Part shown: piece by piece, positions 8,644 through 15,192 of the stretch
How positions within the stretch are numbered: position 1 is the stretch's first letter
How the letters are laid out: every line of letters begins with the position of its first letter
Source of the DNA: Thermofilaceae archaeon
GTDB taxonomy: Archaea; Thermoproteota; Thermoprotei; Thermofilales; Thermofilaceae
DNA: 27,339 bases
NCBI GenBank assembly: GCA_027027675.1
Contig: JALVKT010000128.1
Coordinates: forward strand, 1 to 27,339
Direction of reading: 5' to 3'
Program-made: the position numbers and the translations under genes
Notes under the pieces: model-generated
Told to the model about the DNA's origin: nothing
The model's database searches: none
Seen by the model: the letters and a program-made list of their open reading frames with translations, nothing else

Positions 8644-9051
8644 ATGGCGGAGGAGAAGGTGGAGGAGCTTCTCAGCAAAATGATAAACGAAAGCATGGGT
8701 ATGCTTAACATCATAACATTCGCGTGGCGTGACGGTATCCCGGTGGCGTATGTAGCGCCGTCCTCCGCAGAAGCAGAGTTCATGACCGTGGCCTCGGCGG
8801 CCGCTCTGGGGTCGCTCGACTCTCTCAGCGACGTCATGGGCAGCAAGCTTAAGCGCATAGACGTCGAGTTCGAGAATGGGGAGCACATAATAATCTCTGT
8901 TCTCAACGGCTCCTTTATCGCCGTCTCAACGGCTCCCAAGCCCAACCTCGGCTTTATACACTTGATACTCAGAAAGTATGAGCGTCTAATCAAGAAGATA
9001 AGCGGTGTAGGACATGTCAACCCGAAAGAAGTATCTAAAAATCCTGGTTAG
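8644..9051 (+). CDS. Roadblock/LC7-domain protein, probable partner of the downstream GTPase
   Basis: The 135-residue protein has a roadblock fold: helix EEKVEELLSKMINE, strand LNIITFAWRDGIPVAYV, a long Ala-rich helix, strands RIDVEFENGEHIIISVL and SFIAVSTAPKP, and a basic C-terminal helix. Family members (MglB, LAMTOR, archaeal homologues) act on small GTPases. The 3' end overlaps the GTPase gene by 38 nt, which implies co-translation and supports a direct partnership. An ATG at 8626 is in frame, but the ATG at 8644 sits 6 nt behind GGTGGG and 34 nt after a TATA-like block, so I prefer it. Confidence 0.78.
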   Translation: MAEEKVEELLSKMINESMGMLNIITFAWRDGIPVAYVAPSSAEAEFMTVASAAALGSLDSLSDVMGSKLKRIDVEFENGEHIIISVLNGSFIAVSTAPKPNLGFIHLILRKYERLIKKISGVGHVNPKEVSKNPG

Positions 9052-9577
9052 CGGCCCCTATGCGAGCGGCAAGACAACGTTTGTGAAAACATTATGCGGG
9101 AGAATTTTAACCACGGAGGCCCGTGTCTCCACTCCCGGCGAGGCGAAGGTCAAGGAGACTACGACGGTAGCCTTTGACTACGGTAAGACAACAGTTGACG
9201 GTATGCCGGTTTATCTTTTCGGCACCCCCGGTCAAACAAGGTTCCAGTTTATGTGGAAGATCCTCGCCTACGGGATCCACGGCTACATATACATGGTTGA
9301 CACGAGTTCTGTCCAGGAGGTTCTGAGGGCCCGCGCCCTCTATAGCTACATGAAAAGCATAGGTAACTATCCACACATTATAGCGGCTAACAAGCAGGAT
9401 TTGGAGCACGCCGTGCCGCCGAGCACAGTGGCCAGGCTCTTCAACGTGTCGCCTCTCTACGTCGTCCCCCTCATAGCCTTGAAGAGAGAGTCGGCGATGA
9501 GTGTTCTGAAATACGCGATCAAGGTTATTTCTAGGGGGGCGGAGCCGAAAAAGGCGCTTGAGGCGGGCTCCGCCTAG
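9014..9577 (+). CDS. Small Ras-like GTPase (COG2229-like)
   Basis: This is a 187-residue single-domain GTPase. The P-loop is GPYASGKTT (14-22), the switch I Thr cluster ETTTVAFDYG is at 48-57, G3 is FGTPGQTRF (69-77) and G4 is NKQD (126-129). In G3 the usual Asp before TPGQ is Gly, a variation I associate with the COG2229 prokaryotic GTPases, which often sit beside roadblock genes. No lipidation signal is visible, so membrane contact would have to come through a partner. The gene starts inside the preceding roadblock gene. Its stop overlaps that of the convergent gene through the shared four bases CTAG. The role is probably a molecular switch for polarity, trafficking or surface machinery; the sequence does not say which. 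Confidence 0.85.
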   Translation: MSTRKKYLKILVSGPYASGKTTFVKTLCGRILTTEARVSTPGEAKVKETTTVAFDYGKTTVDGMPVYLFGTPGQTRFQFMWKILAYGIHGYIYMVDTSSVQEVLRARALYSYMKSIGNYPHIIAANKQDLEHAVPPSTVARLFNVSPLYVVPLIALKRESAMSVLKYAIKVISRGAEPKKALEAGSA

Positions 9578-10161
9578 CCCGTACCCTGCAGCGTTATATC
9601 CGTGTCTACGCCGAAGGGGCCCCACAGCGTTACCTTGAGGAGGTTACGCCCCCGGGGCCCCCGGAGCACGTAGGGGCTTATCGTCCTACCTATGGGGCGG
9701 CCGGAGGCCATCACCTGGTCGACGCCGCCGCTCTTAACTATGATCTCTAGGTTTAGCTCGTCTTTCACGGGTACCACGATCCTTGTCCCTGTAACGTTTA
9801 CGCCGCTGGGCGCGTATTCGAATATTAGTGACACGGGGTTCTTTGTTTCAACGTCGACCTTTATGGCTCCATTGTTTATGTGGTAGGGGACGGCTATCCA
9901 TAGGACAACGAAGGTGTCATTGCTGCTCACATGCACCCTGCAGCCCTCCACCCTGTAGTTTGCGGTGCGGTTTACAGCGAATACCTCTAGGTTGCAGTTG
10001 CCGGGGCTTCCCGGCTGGCTGGGCGTGGCGGCTCCACCTTCTGGCGCCTTTTTCTCAGGGGGCGCGTAGAGGAGGCGGGCTGCGAGTAGCCCGGCTATGA
10101 GGAGCGATATGGCGGTAACTATGACTATTATATACTTCGTAGTAGTGTTCACATTGTTCAT
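9574..10161 (-). CDS. Membrane-anchored extracytoplasmic protein, function unknown
   Basis: This is a 195-residue protein. A short polar N-terminus is followed by one hydrophobic helix (about residues 9-30), then a Pro/Gly/Ser-rich linker (about 33-55) and a beta-rich domain. That domain contains two Cys (C56 and C74) that could form a disulfide and several N-x-S/T sites. This is the layout of a secreted or surface-displayed protein held by an N-terminal anchor, similar to many archaeal pilin-like or exported proteins, but no class III signal-peptide motif is obvious. It is convergent with the GTPase gene and divergent from the DUF99 gene. I do not recognise the family. Confidence 0.65.
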   Translation of the reverse strand: MNNVNTTTKYIIVIVTAISLLIAGLLAARLLYAPPEKKAPEGGAATPSQPGSPGNCNLEVFAVNRTANYRVEGCRVHVSSNDTFVVLWIAVPYHINNGAIKVDVETKNPVSLIFEYAPSGVNVTGTRIVVPVKDELNLEIIVKSGGVDQVMASGRPIGRTISPYVLRGPRGRNLLKVTLWGPFGVDTDITLQGTG

Positions 10162-10204
10162 AACGGGGGTTAGACTCCTATAGGTTACGCCGAGCCTCCC
10201 CCGG

Positions 10205-10834
10205 GTGAGGAGGGTGGTTAAGCCGTATAAGACAGGTTTCAGGGCGCTGGGCCTGGCGGAGCGGTTCGCGCGGAACGAGCGTCTCTCGGTTCTGGCAGGG
10301 GTTGTGCAGCGACGCGACCTCGTGGTCGACGGGGTCTACTTTACAGGCCTCACGGTGGGCGGGCTTGACGCCACGGAGAAGATAGTGTCCCTCGTGAGGG
10401 AGAGTGGCAGGAGGGATGTGAACGTTATACTCACGAACGGGTGTATCGTGTCCTGGTTCAACATTATAGACATTGAGCGTGTATACAGGGACACTGGCGT
10501 GCCGGTGATATGTGTCTCCTACGAGGAGAGCGAGGGGCTTGAAAAGTATATCCGCGAGTATTTCCCGGGCGACGAGGAGAGGCTCAGACTCTATAGGAGG
10601 CTGGGCCCGCGGGAGAAGATGTACCTGCGCAGGGCTGGCCGCTACCTTTACGTGAGGTATGTGGGGCTTGAAAGGGAGGAGGCTAGGAGCGTTTTAGAGG
10701 CGTTCTCTCTCGGCGGGGTTCCGGAGCCGTTAAGGGTTGCGCAGGCAGTGGCAAGGGCTGCGTACGAGTTTTTCCGGGGGGCGTGTCCAGTCATGTTTAG
10801 GCAACCAAATAATACTGTCCGCGGGGAAAGTTAG
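10205..10834 (+). CDS. DUF99 family protein (UPF0215, endonuclease V-related fold)
   Basis: The 209-residue protein matches the archaeal DUF99 pattern. It starts with VVKPYKTGFRALGLAERF and has the conserved D-L-V-V-D-G block, VYFTGLTVGGLDAT, and the strand-turn ILTNGCIVSWFNIIDIERVY, followed by TGVPVICVSYEESEGLE. The family shares a fold with endonuclease V and keeps acidic residues (such as Asp in LVVDG), but its reaction is not established. The start is GTG at 10205; a later GTG at 10214 is possible. The stop lies four bases before the mtnA ATG, so the two genes are translationally coupled. Confidence 0.82.
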   Translation: MRRVVKPYKTGFRALGLAERFARNERLSVLAGVVQRRDLVVDGVYFTGLTVGGLDATEKIVSLVRESGRRDVNVILTNGCIVSWFNIIDIERVYRDTGVPVICVSYEESEGLEKYIREYFPGDEERLRLYRRLGPREKMYLRRAGRYLYVRYVGLEREEARSVLEAFSLGGVPEPLRVAQAVARAAYEFFRGACPVMFRQPNNTVRGES

Positions 10835-10838
10835 AGTG

Positions 10839-11879
10839 ATGATAGACCTTCCAAGGACTATTGAGTGGAGGGATGGCCGGGTTAGGCTCATAAACCAGCT
10901 GTTGTTGCCGGAGAAGCTTGAGTACATAGAGACCACCGACTGGAGGCGTATAGCCAAGGCTATCAAGGACATGGAGATACGGGGGGCGCCCGCGATAGGA
11001 GTGGCGGCGGCCTTCGGCTTGGCGCTCTACGCGTACCATAACAGGGCGGACACCCTTGAAGAGTTCATGGAGGGGCTTAGAGAAGCCGCTAAAGTGCTTT
11101 CGTCGACTAGGCCTACCGCCGTCAACCTTTTCTGGGCGATAAGGAGGGTGCTTGAGGCGGCGGAGAAGGCCGGCAGTGTGGAGGAGGCTAGGCGTAGAGT
11201 CATAGAGGAGGCGCTCGCCATACAGCGGGAGGATGAGGAAGCCAATAGGAAGATTGGAGAGTATGGCGAGCAGCTAATCGACGACGGCGACACTGTGATA
11301 ACGGTGTGCAACGCCGGCAGCCTCGCGACGAGCTACTGGGGCACGGCTACCGCGCCAATCTACACAGCCCTGGAGAGGGGCAAGAGGGTTCGCGTCTTCG
11401 CCCTCGAGACGAGGCCCTACCTTCAGGGTGCAAGGTTGACGGCGTGGGAGCTACATAGGGCGGGCGTTGAAGTGTACGTGGTAACCGATAACAGCATGGG
11501 CATACTCGCCGAGAAGGAGAAGATAGACTTGGCCATAGTGGGGGCGGACAGGGTTACAAGGCTCGGCTACGTCGCGAATAAGATAGGAACATATCCTCTG
11601 TCGCTGGTGTCGCGGGTCCATAATATCCCGTTCTACGTGGCGGCGCCGACCAGCACGATAGACATGGATGCAGCTGGCCCGGAGGACTTTGAGATTGAGA
11701 GGAGGGATCCGCGGGAGGTTCTGTACTGGAGGGGAGTGAGGATAGCGCCGGAAGGCGTCTCGTCGATATACTACGCGTTCGACATAACGCCGCCGCAGCT
11801 AATAACGGGCATTATAACGGAGAAAGGCATAGCGTACCCGCCCTATATTAAAACGCTGCGGAAGGTTAAGGGACTTTAA
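10839..11879 (+). CDS. mtnA: S-methyl-5-thioribose-1-phosphate isomerase (aIF2B-related)
   Basis: This is a complete 346-residue member of the MtnA/eIF2B superfamily. It isomerises methylthioribose 1-phosphate to methylthioribulose 1-phosphate in methionine salvage. Visible family marks are RGAPAIGVAAAFG (about 49-61), CNAGSLAT with catalytic Cys157, ETRPYLQGARLTAWEL (190-205), GADRV with catalytic Asp237, YVANKIGTYPL and STID. The frame reads 34 codons further upstream inside the DUF99 gene, but those codons lack family likeness. ATG 10839 (or GTG 10836) follows GGGGA and gives a standard N-terminus. The presence of both catalytic residues favours MtnA over the non-catalytic regulatory IF2B subunits or ribose-1,5-bisphosphate isomerase. 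Confidence 0.92.
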   Translation: MIDLPRTIEWRDGRVRLINQLLLPEKLEYIETTDWRRIAKAIKDMEIRGAPAIGVAAAFGLALYAYHNRADTLEEFMEGLREAAKVLSSTRPTAVNLFWAIRRVLEAAEKAGSVEEARRRVIEEALAIQREDEEANRKIGEYGEQLIDDGDTVITVCNAGSLATSYWGTATAPIYTALERGKRVRVFALETRPYLQGARLTAWELHRAGVEVYVVTDNSMGILAEKEKIDLAIVGADRVTRLGYVANKIGTYPLSLVSRVHNIPFYVAAPTSTIDMDAAGPEDFEIERRDPREVLYWRGVRIAPEGVSSIYYAFDITPPQLITGIITEKGIAYPPYIKTLRKVKGL

Positions 11880-11897
11880 GTATTCGAACTCGTTTAT

Positions 11898-11907
11898 CAT
11901 TTATACC
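11898..11907 (+). promoter_or_regulatory. TATA-like box before the lysine-rich-tail gene
   Basis: CATTTATACC lies 19-28 nt after the mtnA stop and about 50 nt before the preferred ATG at 11955. Confidence 0.4.
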
Positions 11908-11954
11908 TGCCGCGGGTGTGCTTTTACGCAATAAAGTCTCGGAGCAGGACAGCC

Positions 11955-12377
11955 ATGCCGCACCCTAAAACCGTGAAGCTTAAGGGCCTCGAAGACCTCA
12001 TCCACGTGCTGACTATAGCCCAGATGCCTATTCTGCATCACGTCGCGATAGACTCTAAGCACGTATACTTTGTCCCCGTGAGTATGCTGGGCGACATTGA
12101 GATAGTCTACTACGTTGAAAGCGCGCGTCCCCTTAGGGGGCGTTTCATACTCTACAACACGTATACAGGAAAGGTTGAAGTCTCGGATCATGCGACGTCG
12201 GATTCAAGGATCACCGTCGTTCCCATCGTGGAGGTGGAAAAGCACAATCTCTTTCAGGAGAAAATATTCCTGGAGGAGAAGGAGAAAAAGAAAAAGAAGG
12301 AAGCGCATGGCAAGAACGGTAACGGCCGTGGCTCCCTAGAAGTGGTGCTGGGCAGGGTTAAGCGTAGCGCACCGTAG
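11955..12377 (+). CDS. Hypothetical protein with lysine-rich C-terminal tail, upstream of uL24
   Basis: I do not recognise this 140-residue protein. Residues 1-100 look like a compact mostly-beta domain: MPHPKTVKLKGLEDLIHVL, MPILHHVAIDSKHVYFVPV, IEIVYYVE, GRFILYNTYTGKVEV and RITVVPIVEVEKH. Residues about 107-125 form a highly charged tail with EKEKKKKKEA, then a Gly/Asn/Lys linker and a basic end. The tail and its position directly before the uL24 operon suggest a nucleic-acid- or ribosome-associated role, which is inference only. The frame is open from GTG 11916, but ATG 11955 fits better with GGAG upstream. The last two codons and stop lie inside the 54-bp repeat that also carries the uL24 promoter. 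Confidence 0.6.
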   Translation: MPHPKTVKLKGLEDLIHVLTIAQMPILHHVAIDSKHVYFVPVSMLGDIEIVYYVESARPLRGRFILYNTYTGKVEVSDHATSDSRITVVPIVEVEKHNLFQEKIFLEEKEKKKKKEAHGKNGNGRGSLEVVLGRVKRSAP

Positions 12378-12423
12378 TGTTAATATATTCTGTTTCTCCA
12401 TAGCGCTGGGGTTTACGCATGGT
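12370..12423 (+). repeat. 54-bp perfect direct repeat, copy 1 (promoter and start of rpl24)
   Basis: This block is identical base for base to 14311-14364. It begins with the last bases of the preceding gene (CACCGTAG, including its stop), contains the TATA box TTAATATATT (12380-12389), a 29-nt spacer, and ends with the ATG plus GT of rpl24. The TATA centre is about 34 nt from the ATG, which predicts a nearly leaderless message. Confidence 0.97.
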
Positions 12424-12784
12424 AGTTAGAAGCTCTTCACAGCCGAGAAAGATGCGTAAGAGGATGATATACCAGGCCAGGCTTCACGAGAAGAACAGGC
12501 AGCTCGTAGCCCCTCTCTCCACGGAGCTACGGGAGAAATACGGGATCCGGAGGGTTCGCGTTCGGAAGGGCGATAGGGTTCTCGTGGTGAGGGGTTCCTT
12601 TAAGGGTCATGAGGGGAAAGTGGTGGGTGTCGACATAGATAACATGAGGATATTCGTGGAGGGAGCAAATCTTAAAAAGGCTGATGGAACCGAGGTGCCC
12701 TTCCCCATACACCCGTCAAAAGTCGTTGTCACAGAGCTCGACTTGAGCGACCCGCGCCGTAAGGAGAAGCTTCAGATAAGCTGA
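12419..12784 (+). CDS. rpl24: Ribosomal protein uL24 (L24)
   Basis: The 121-residue protein has the archaeal/eukaryotic N-terminal extension (QPRKMRKRMIYQARLHEKNR) followed by the KOW segment VRKGDRVLVVRGSFKGHEGKV (about 43-63) and the conserved PFPIHPSKV. uL24 binds 23S rRNA early in large-subunit assembly. The ATG is fixed by the 54-bp promoter repeat, whose last five bases are ATGGT. It heads the unit uL24-eS4-uL5-uS14. In most archaea uL14 and uS17 precede this gene; here they are replaced by an unrelated gene and a new promoter. Confidence 0.97.
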   Translation: MVVRSSSQPRKMRKRMIYQARLHEKNRQLVAPLSTELREKYGIRRVRVRKGDRVLVVRGSFKGHEGKVVGVDIDNMRIFVEGANLKKADGTEVPFPIHPSKVVVTELDLSDPRRKEKLQIS

Positions 12785-12793
12785 GGTGGTTAG

Positions 12794-13558
12794 ATGGTAC
12801 GTGAGATACACGGGTCCCTGAGGCATATAAGGCGCGCAGCTACGCCGGCCTTCTGGCCTATAAGGCGTAAAGGCTACGTATGGGCTGTCAAGCCTAGGGC
12901 TGGCCCGCATCCCATTGCCAGGTCAATACCGCTGTCAATCGTTCTCCGCGACATGCTCGGGACTGTGAAGAACCTTAGGGAGGCCCGCCGCATAATCGCT
13001 GAGAGAAAGATAGCTGTGGACGGCAGGGTTGTCACCGACTACAAGTTCCCCGTGGGCCTCATGGACGTAGTTGAGATAATTCCCGAGGAGAAGTTCATGA
13101 GGATGGTGCCTCACCCCGTAAAGGTCATGACCCTTATAGAGATCGACGAGGAGGAGGCGGGCTTCAAGCCTGCAAGGATTAAGAGGAAGCAGACAGTGAG
13201 GGGCGGTCACATACAGCTCACGTTCCACGATGGGAGAAACTACCTGGTTAGGGTGAAGGATCCCAGGAACCCTGTGGAGGCCCCTTACAGGGTCTTTGAC
13301 ACGGTGAAGCTCGCTATACCTAAGGAGCAGATACTGGAGCACATACCGTTTGAGCCCGGTGTCCTCGGGGTAGTTGTGGACGGCGCCAACGTCGGCTTCA
13401 TAGGTACTATAAAGTCTATTAACAGGGTCTTTAAGAGGCGCAACGCGCTCGTGGAGCTGGAGGGAGAGAACGGGGAGATTGTCAGGACGATTCTCGACTA
13501 CGTGTTCCCCATCGGGAGGGAAGAACCTATAATAAGGCTTCCAGCTGGGGGTGAGTAA
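12794..13558 (+). CDS. rps4e: Ribosomal protein eS4 (S4e)
   Basis: This is a full-length 254-residue eS4. The start is the typical MVREIHGSLRHIRRAATPAFW, with an S4-like RNA-binding segment (LREARRIIAERKIAVDGRVV, about 63-82), a central domain with VRGGHIQLTFHDGRNYLV, and a C-terminal KOW-like part (VVDGANVGFIGTI). It occurs only in archaea and eukaryotes and belongs to the small subunit. It begins 9 nt after uL24 behind GAGGTGGT and is followed by uL5 with a 2-nt gap. Confidence 0.97.
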   Translation: MVREIHGSLRHIRRAATPAFWPIRRKGYVWAVKPRAGPHPIARSIPLSIVLRDMLGTVKNLREARRIIAERKIAVDGRVVTDYKFPVGLMDVVEIIPEEKFMRMVPHPVKVMTLIEIDEEEAGFKPARIKRKQTVRGGHIQLTFHDGRNYLVRVKDPRNPVEAPYRVFDTVKLAIPKEQILEHIPFEPGVLGVVVDGANVGFIGTIKSINRVFKRRNALVELEGENGEIVRTILDYVFPIGREEPIIRLPAGGE

Positions 13559-13560
13559 GG

Positions 13561-14109
13561 ATGTCCACGCATAAGTACGTCCTAGAGACTGATCACCCCA
13601 TGAGGAGGGTGTTCATAGGGAAAGTGGTCGTCAACATGGGGGTTGGCGAGAGCGGCGAGAGGCTCGCAAAGGCGGCTAAGCTGCTCGAGGAGCTCACCGG
13701 GCAGAAGCCCTCGCTCCGCAAGGCCAAGCGCAGCGTGAAAGACTTTGGCATAAGGAAGGGTGAAAACATAGCTGCAATCGTCACGCTGAGAGGCGAGAAG
13801 GCCATCGACTTCCTTAAAAGAGCCTTCGCAGCCGTGGGGAACAGGATAAGTGAGAGAAGCATAGACAGGCATGGGAACTTTGCGTTCGGCGTCCGCGAGC
13901 ACATACTTCTCCCAGGCGTGAAATACGATCCAGAAGTCGGCATCTATGGGTTCGACGTCATAGTGGCCATGGAGAGGCCGGGGTACCGCGTAGCCAGGCG
14001 GAAGAGGAAGAGGGGCAGGATACCTGCTAGGCACCGCGTAACCAAGGAGGAGACAATAGAGTTCCTAGAAAAGATTTTAGGGGTCGAAGTCGTTAGGGGG
14101 AGGCGGTAG
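13561..14109 (+). CDS. rpl5: Ribosomal protein uL5 (L5)
   Basis: This 182-residue uL5 has the conserved KVVVNMGVGESGERLAKAAK (about 22-41), the segment LTGQKPSLRKAKRSVKDFGIRKGE and the FAFGVREHILLPGV loop. It binds 5S rRNA and contacts the P-site tRNA in the central protuberance. The ATG follows GGTGAGTAAGG, with two bases between the eS4 stop and this start. The basic C-terminus ends in RGRR. Confidence 0.97.
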   Translation: MSTHKYVLETDHPMRRVFIGKVVVNMGVGESGERLAKAAKLLEELTGQKPSLRKAKRSVKDFGIRKGENIAAIVTLRGEKAIDFLKRAFAAVGNRISERSIDRHGNFAFGVREHILLPGVKYDPEVGIYGFDVIVAMERPGYRVARRKRKRGRIPARHRVTKEETIEFLEKILGVEVVRGRR

Positions 14110-14111
14110 GT

Positions 14112-14276
14112 ATGGCGAAGCTCAAGCCGCCAAAGAAGAGAAAGTACGGTAAGGGCGCCCTGATGTGCGTCCGCTGCGGGACTCACGAGGCTGTGATAAG
14201 GGTTTACGGGCTAAACCTGTGCCGCCGCTGCTTCAGGGAGGTTGCGGAGCAGATAGGGTTTAAAAAGTACTCCTAA
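14112..14276 (+). CDS. rps14: Ribosomal protein uS14 (S14), zinc-binding form
   Basis: This short ORF encodes 54 residues: MAKLKPPKKRKYGKGALMC, then VRCG, THEAVIRVYGLNLCRRCFRE and so on to GFKKYS. The four zinc ligands are C19, C22, C37 and C40 in two CxxC pairs. It is a small-subunit head protein, and the position after uL5 is canonical. It starts two bases after the uL5 stop, behind GGCGGTAGGT. It closes the first half of the spc cluster: a GC hairpin and the second promoter repeat follow directly. Confidence 0.96.
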   Translation: MAKLKPPKKRKYGKGALMCVRCGTHEAVIRVYGLNLCRRCFREVAEQIGFKKYS

Positions 14277-14295
14277 GAACTGTTTTCTCCGGATT

Positions 14296-14311
14296 GGGGC
14301 CTGCGGGCCCC
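14296..14311 (+). terminator. GC-rich hairpin between rps14 and rps8
   Basis: GGGGCC, loop TGCG, GGCCCC gives a perfect 6-bp GC stem starting 20 nt after the uS14 stop. No clear T-tract follows at once, so termination is inferred. Its last base is the first base of repeat copy 2, so it could instead mark the recombination junction. Confidence 0.4.
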
Positions 14312-14364
14312 ACCGTAGTGTTAATATATTCTGTTTCTCCATAGCGCTGGGGTTTACGCATGGT
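14311..14364 (+). repeat. 54-bp perfect direct repeat, copy 2 (promoter and start of rps8)
   Basis: Identical to 12370-12423, offset 1941 bp. It has the TATA box TTAATATATT at 14321-14330 and ends in the ATGGT that starts rps8. The first eight bases CACCGTAG carry no coding role here, whereas in copy 1 they are the end of a gene. This suggests that copy 1 is the source. Confidence 0.97.
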
Positions 14365-14752
14365 TATGATGGATACTCTAGCGAACGCCATGGCTACCAT
14401 AATGAACAACGAGGTTAGAGGCAAGAAGGAGTGTATAGTCGCGCCTGCCTCCAAGCTAATAGCCGGCGTGCTAAGCGTTATGAAGGAGAAGGGCTACATC
14501 GACGGCTTCGAATACGTAGATGACGGCCGGAGCGGGAAATTCGTCGTCAAACTCAACGGGAGGATAAACAAGTGTGGCGTCATAAAGCCTCGCTTCCCCG
14601 TAAAGAGTGATGAGTACGAGAAGTGGGAGGAGAAGTTCCTGCCGTCGAGGGAGATCGGAATCCTCATTGTTTCAACCTCCCAGGGAATAATGGATCACAT
14701 AAAGGCTAAGGAGAAGGGTATCGGCGGCGTACTTGTCGCCTACGTGTACTAG
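14360..14752 (+). CDS. rps8: Ribosomal protein uS8 (S8)
   Basis: The 130-residue uS8 begins MVMMDTLANAMATIMNNE. It has the conserved ASKLIAGVLSVMKEKGYI (about 30-47), VVKLNGRINKCGVIKPRFPV, and the C-terminal ILIVSTSQGIMDHIKAKEKGIGGVLVAYVY that packs on 16S helix 21. The ATG lies in the last five bases of repeat copy 2, so this gene and rpl24 share one promoter and start region. In nearly all archaeal spc clusters uL6 follows uS8; here eL32 follows after 14 nt. Confidence 0.97.
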   Translation: MVMMDTLANAMATIMNNEVRGKKECIVAPASKLIAGVLSVMKEKGYIDGFEYVDDGRSGKFVVKLNGRINKCGVIKPRFPVKSDEYEKWEEKFLPSREIGILIVSTSQGIMDHIKAKEKGIGGVLVAYVY

Positions 14753-14766
14753 AAGGGGTGGTTGTG

Positions 14767-15192
14767 ATGGCGGAGGAGAAAAGGGCTCCTAAAAGGGCCG
14801 CGCTAAGCCCCCGGGAGTCAAAGCTCCTCGAACTCCGCAACTACTTCTCGAGGCGCAGGCCACGCTTCATACGCATGAACAGCTGGTACATTAAGAGGCT
14901 CAAGGACTCCTGGAGGAGCCCAAGGAGAAGCCTTGACAACAAGATAAGGCTTCAGAGGAAAGGCTTTCCACCGATGGTTAAGGTTGGCTACCGCGGCCCC
15001 AAAGAGGTTAGAGGCCTCCACCCCACGGGCTTCGAAGAGGTCATCGTCCACAACGTTGAGGAGCTTGAAAGGCTGAACCCTGAGAGACAGGCTGCCCGTA
15101 TAGCCTCTACCGTGGGCCGCAGGAAGAGGGTTGAGATTATAAAGAGGGCTGAAGAGTTGGGTATACGCGTGCTTAACGCTGGAGGTGAGTAG
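14767..15192 (+). CDS. rpl32e: Ribosomal protein eL32 (L32e)
   Basis: The 141-residue eL32 has the family core RPRFIRMNSWYIKRLKDSWR, KVGYRGPKEVRGLHPTGFEE and the final RIASTVGRRKRVEIIKRAEELGIRV. It belongs to the archaeal/eukaryotic large subunit. The frame opens at GTG 14758, but ATG 14767 sits behind GGGGTGG and gives MAEEKRAP. The stop TAG overlaps the GTG start of eL19 by one base. Direct joining to uS8 without uL6 is unusual. Confidence 0.96.
   Translation: MAEEKRAPKRAALSPRESKLLELRNYFSRRRPRFIRMNSWYIKRLKDSWRSPRRSLDNKIRLQRKGFPPMVKVGYRGPKEVRGLHPTGFEEVIVHNVEELERLNPERQAARIASTVGRRKRVEIIKRAEELGIRVLNAGGE

Noticed and set aside
11881..11954. The TTTTACGCA at 11922-11930 resembles the TTTACGCA that ends the 54-bp repeat
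   Set aside because: Only about eight bases match, the spacing to the TATA box differs (about 22 versus 32 nt), and the surrounding sequence is unrelated, so a third promoter copy is not supported.
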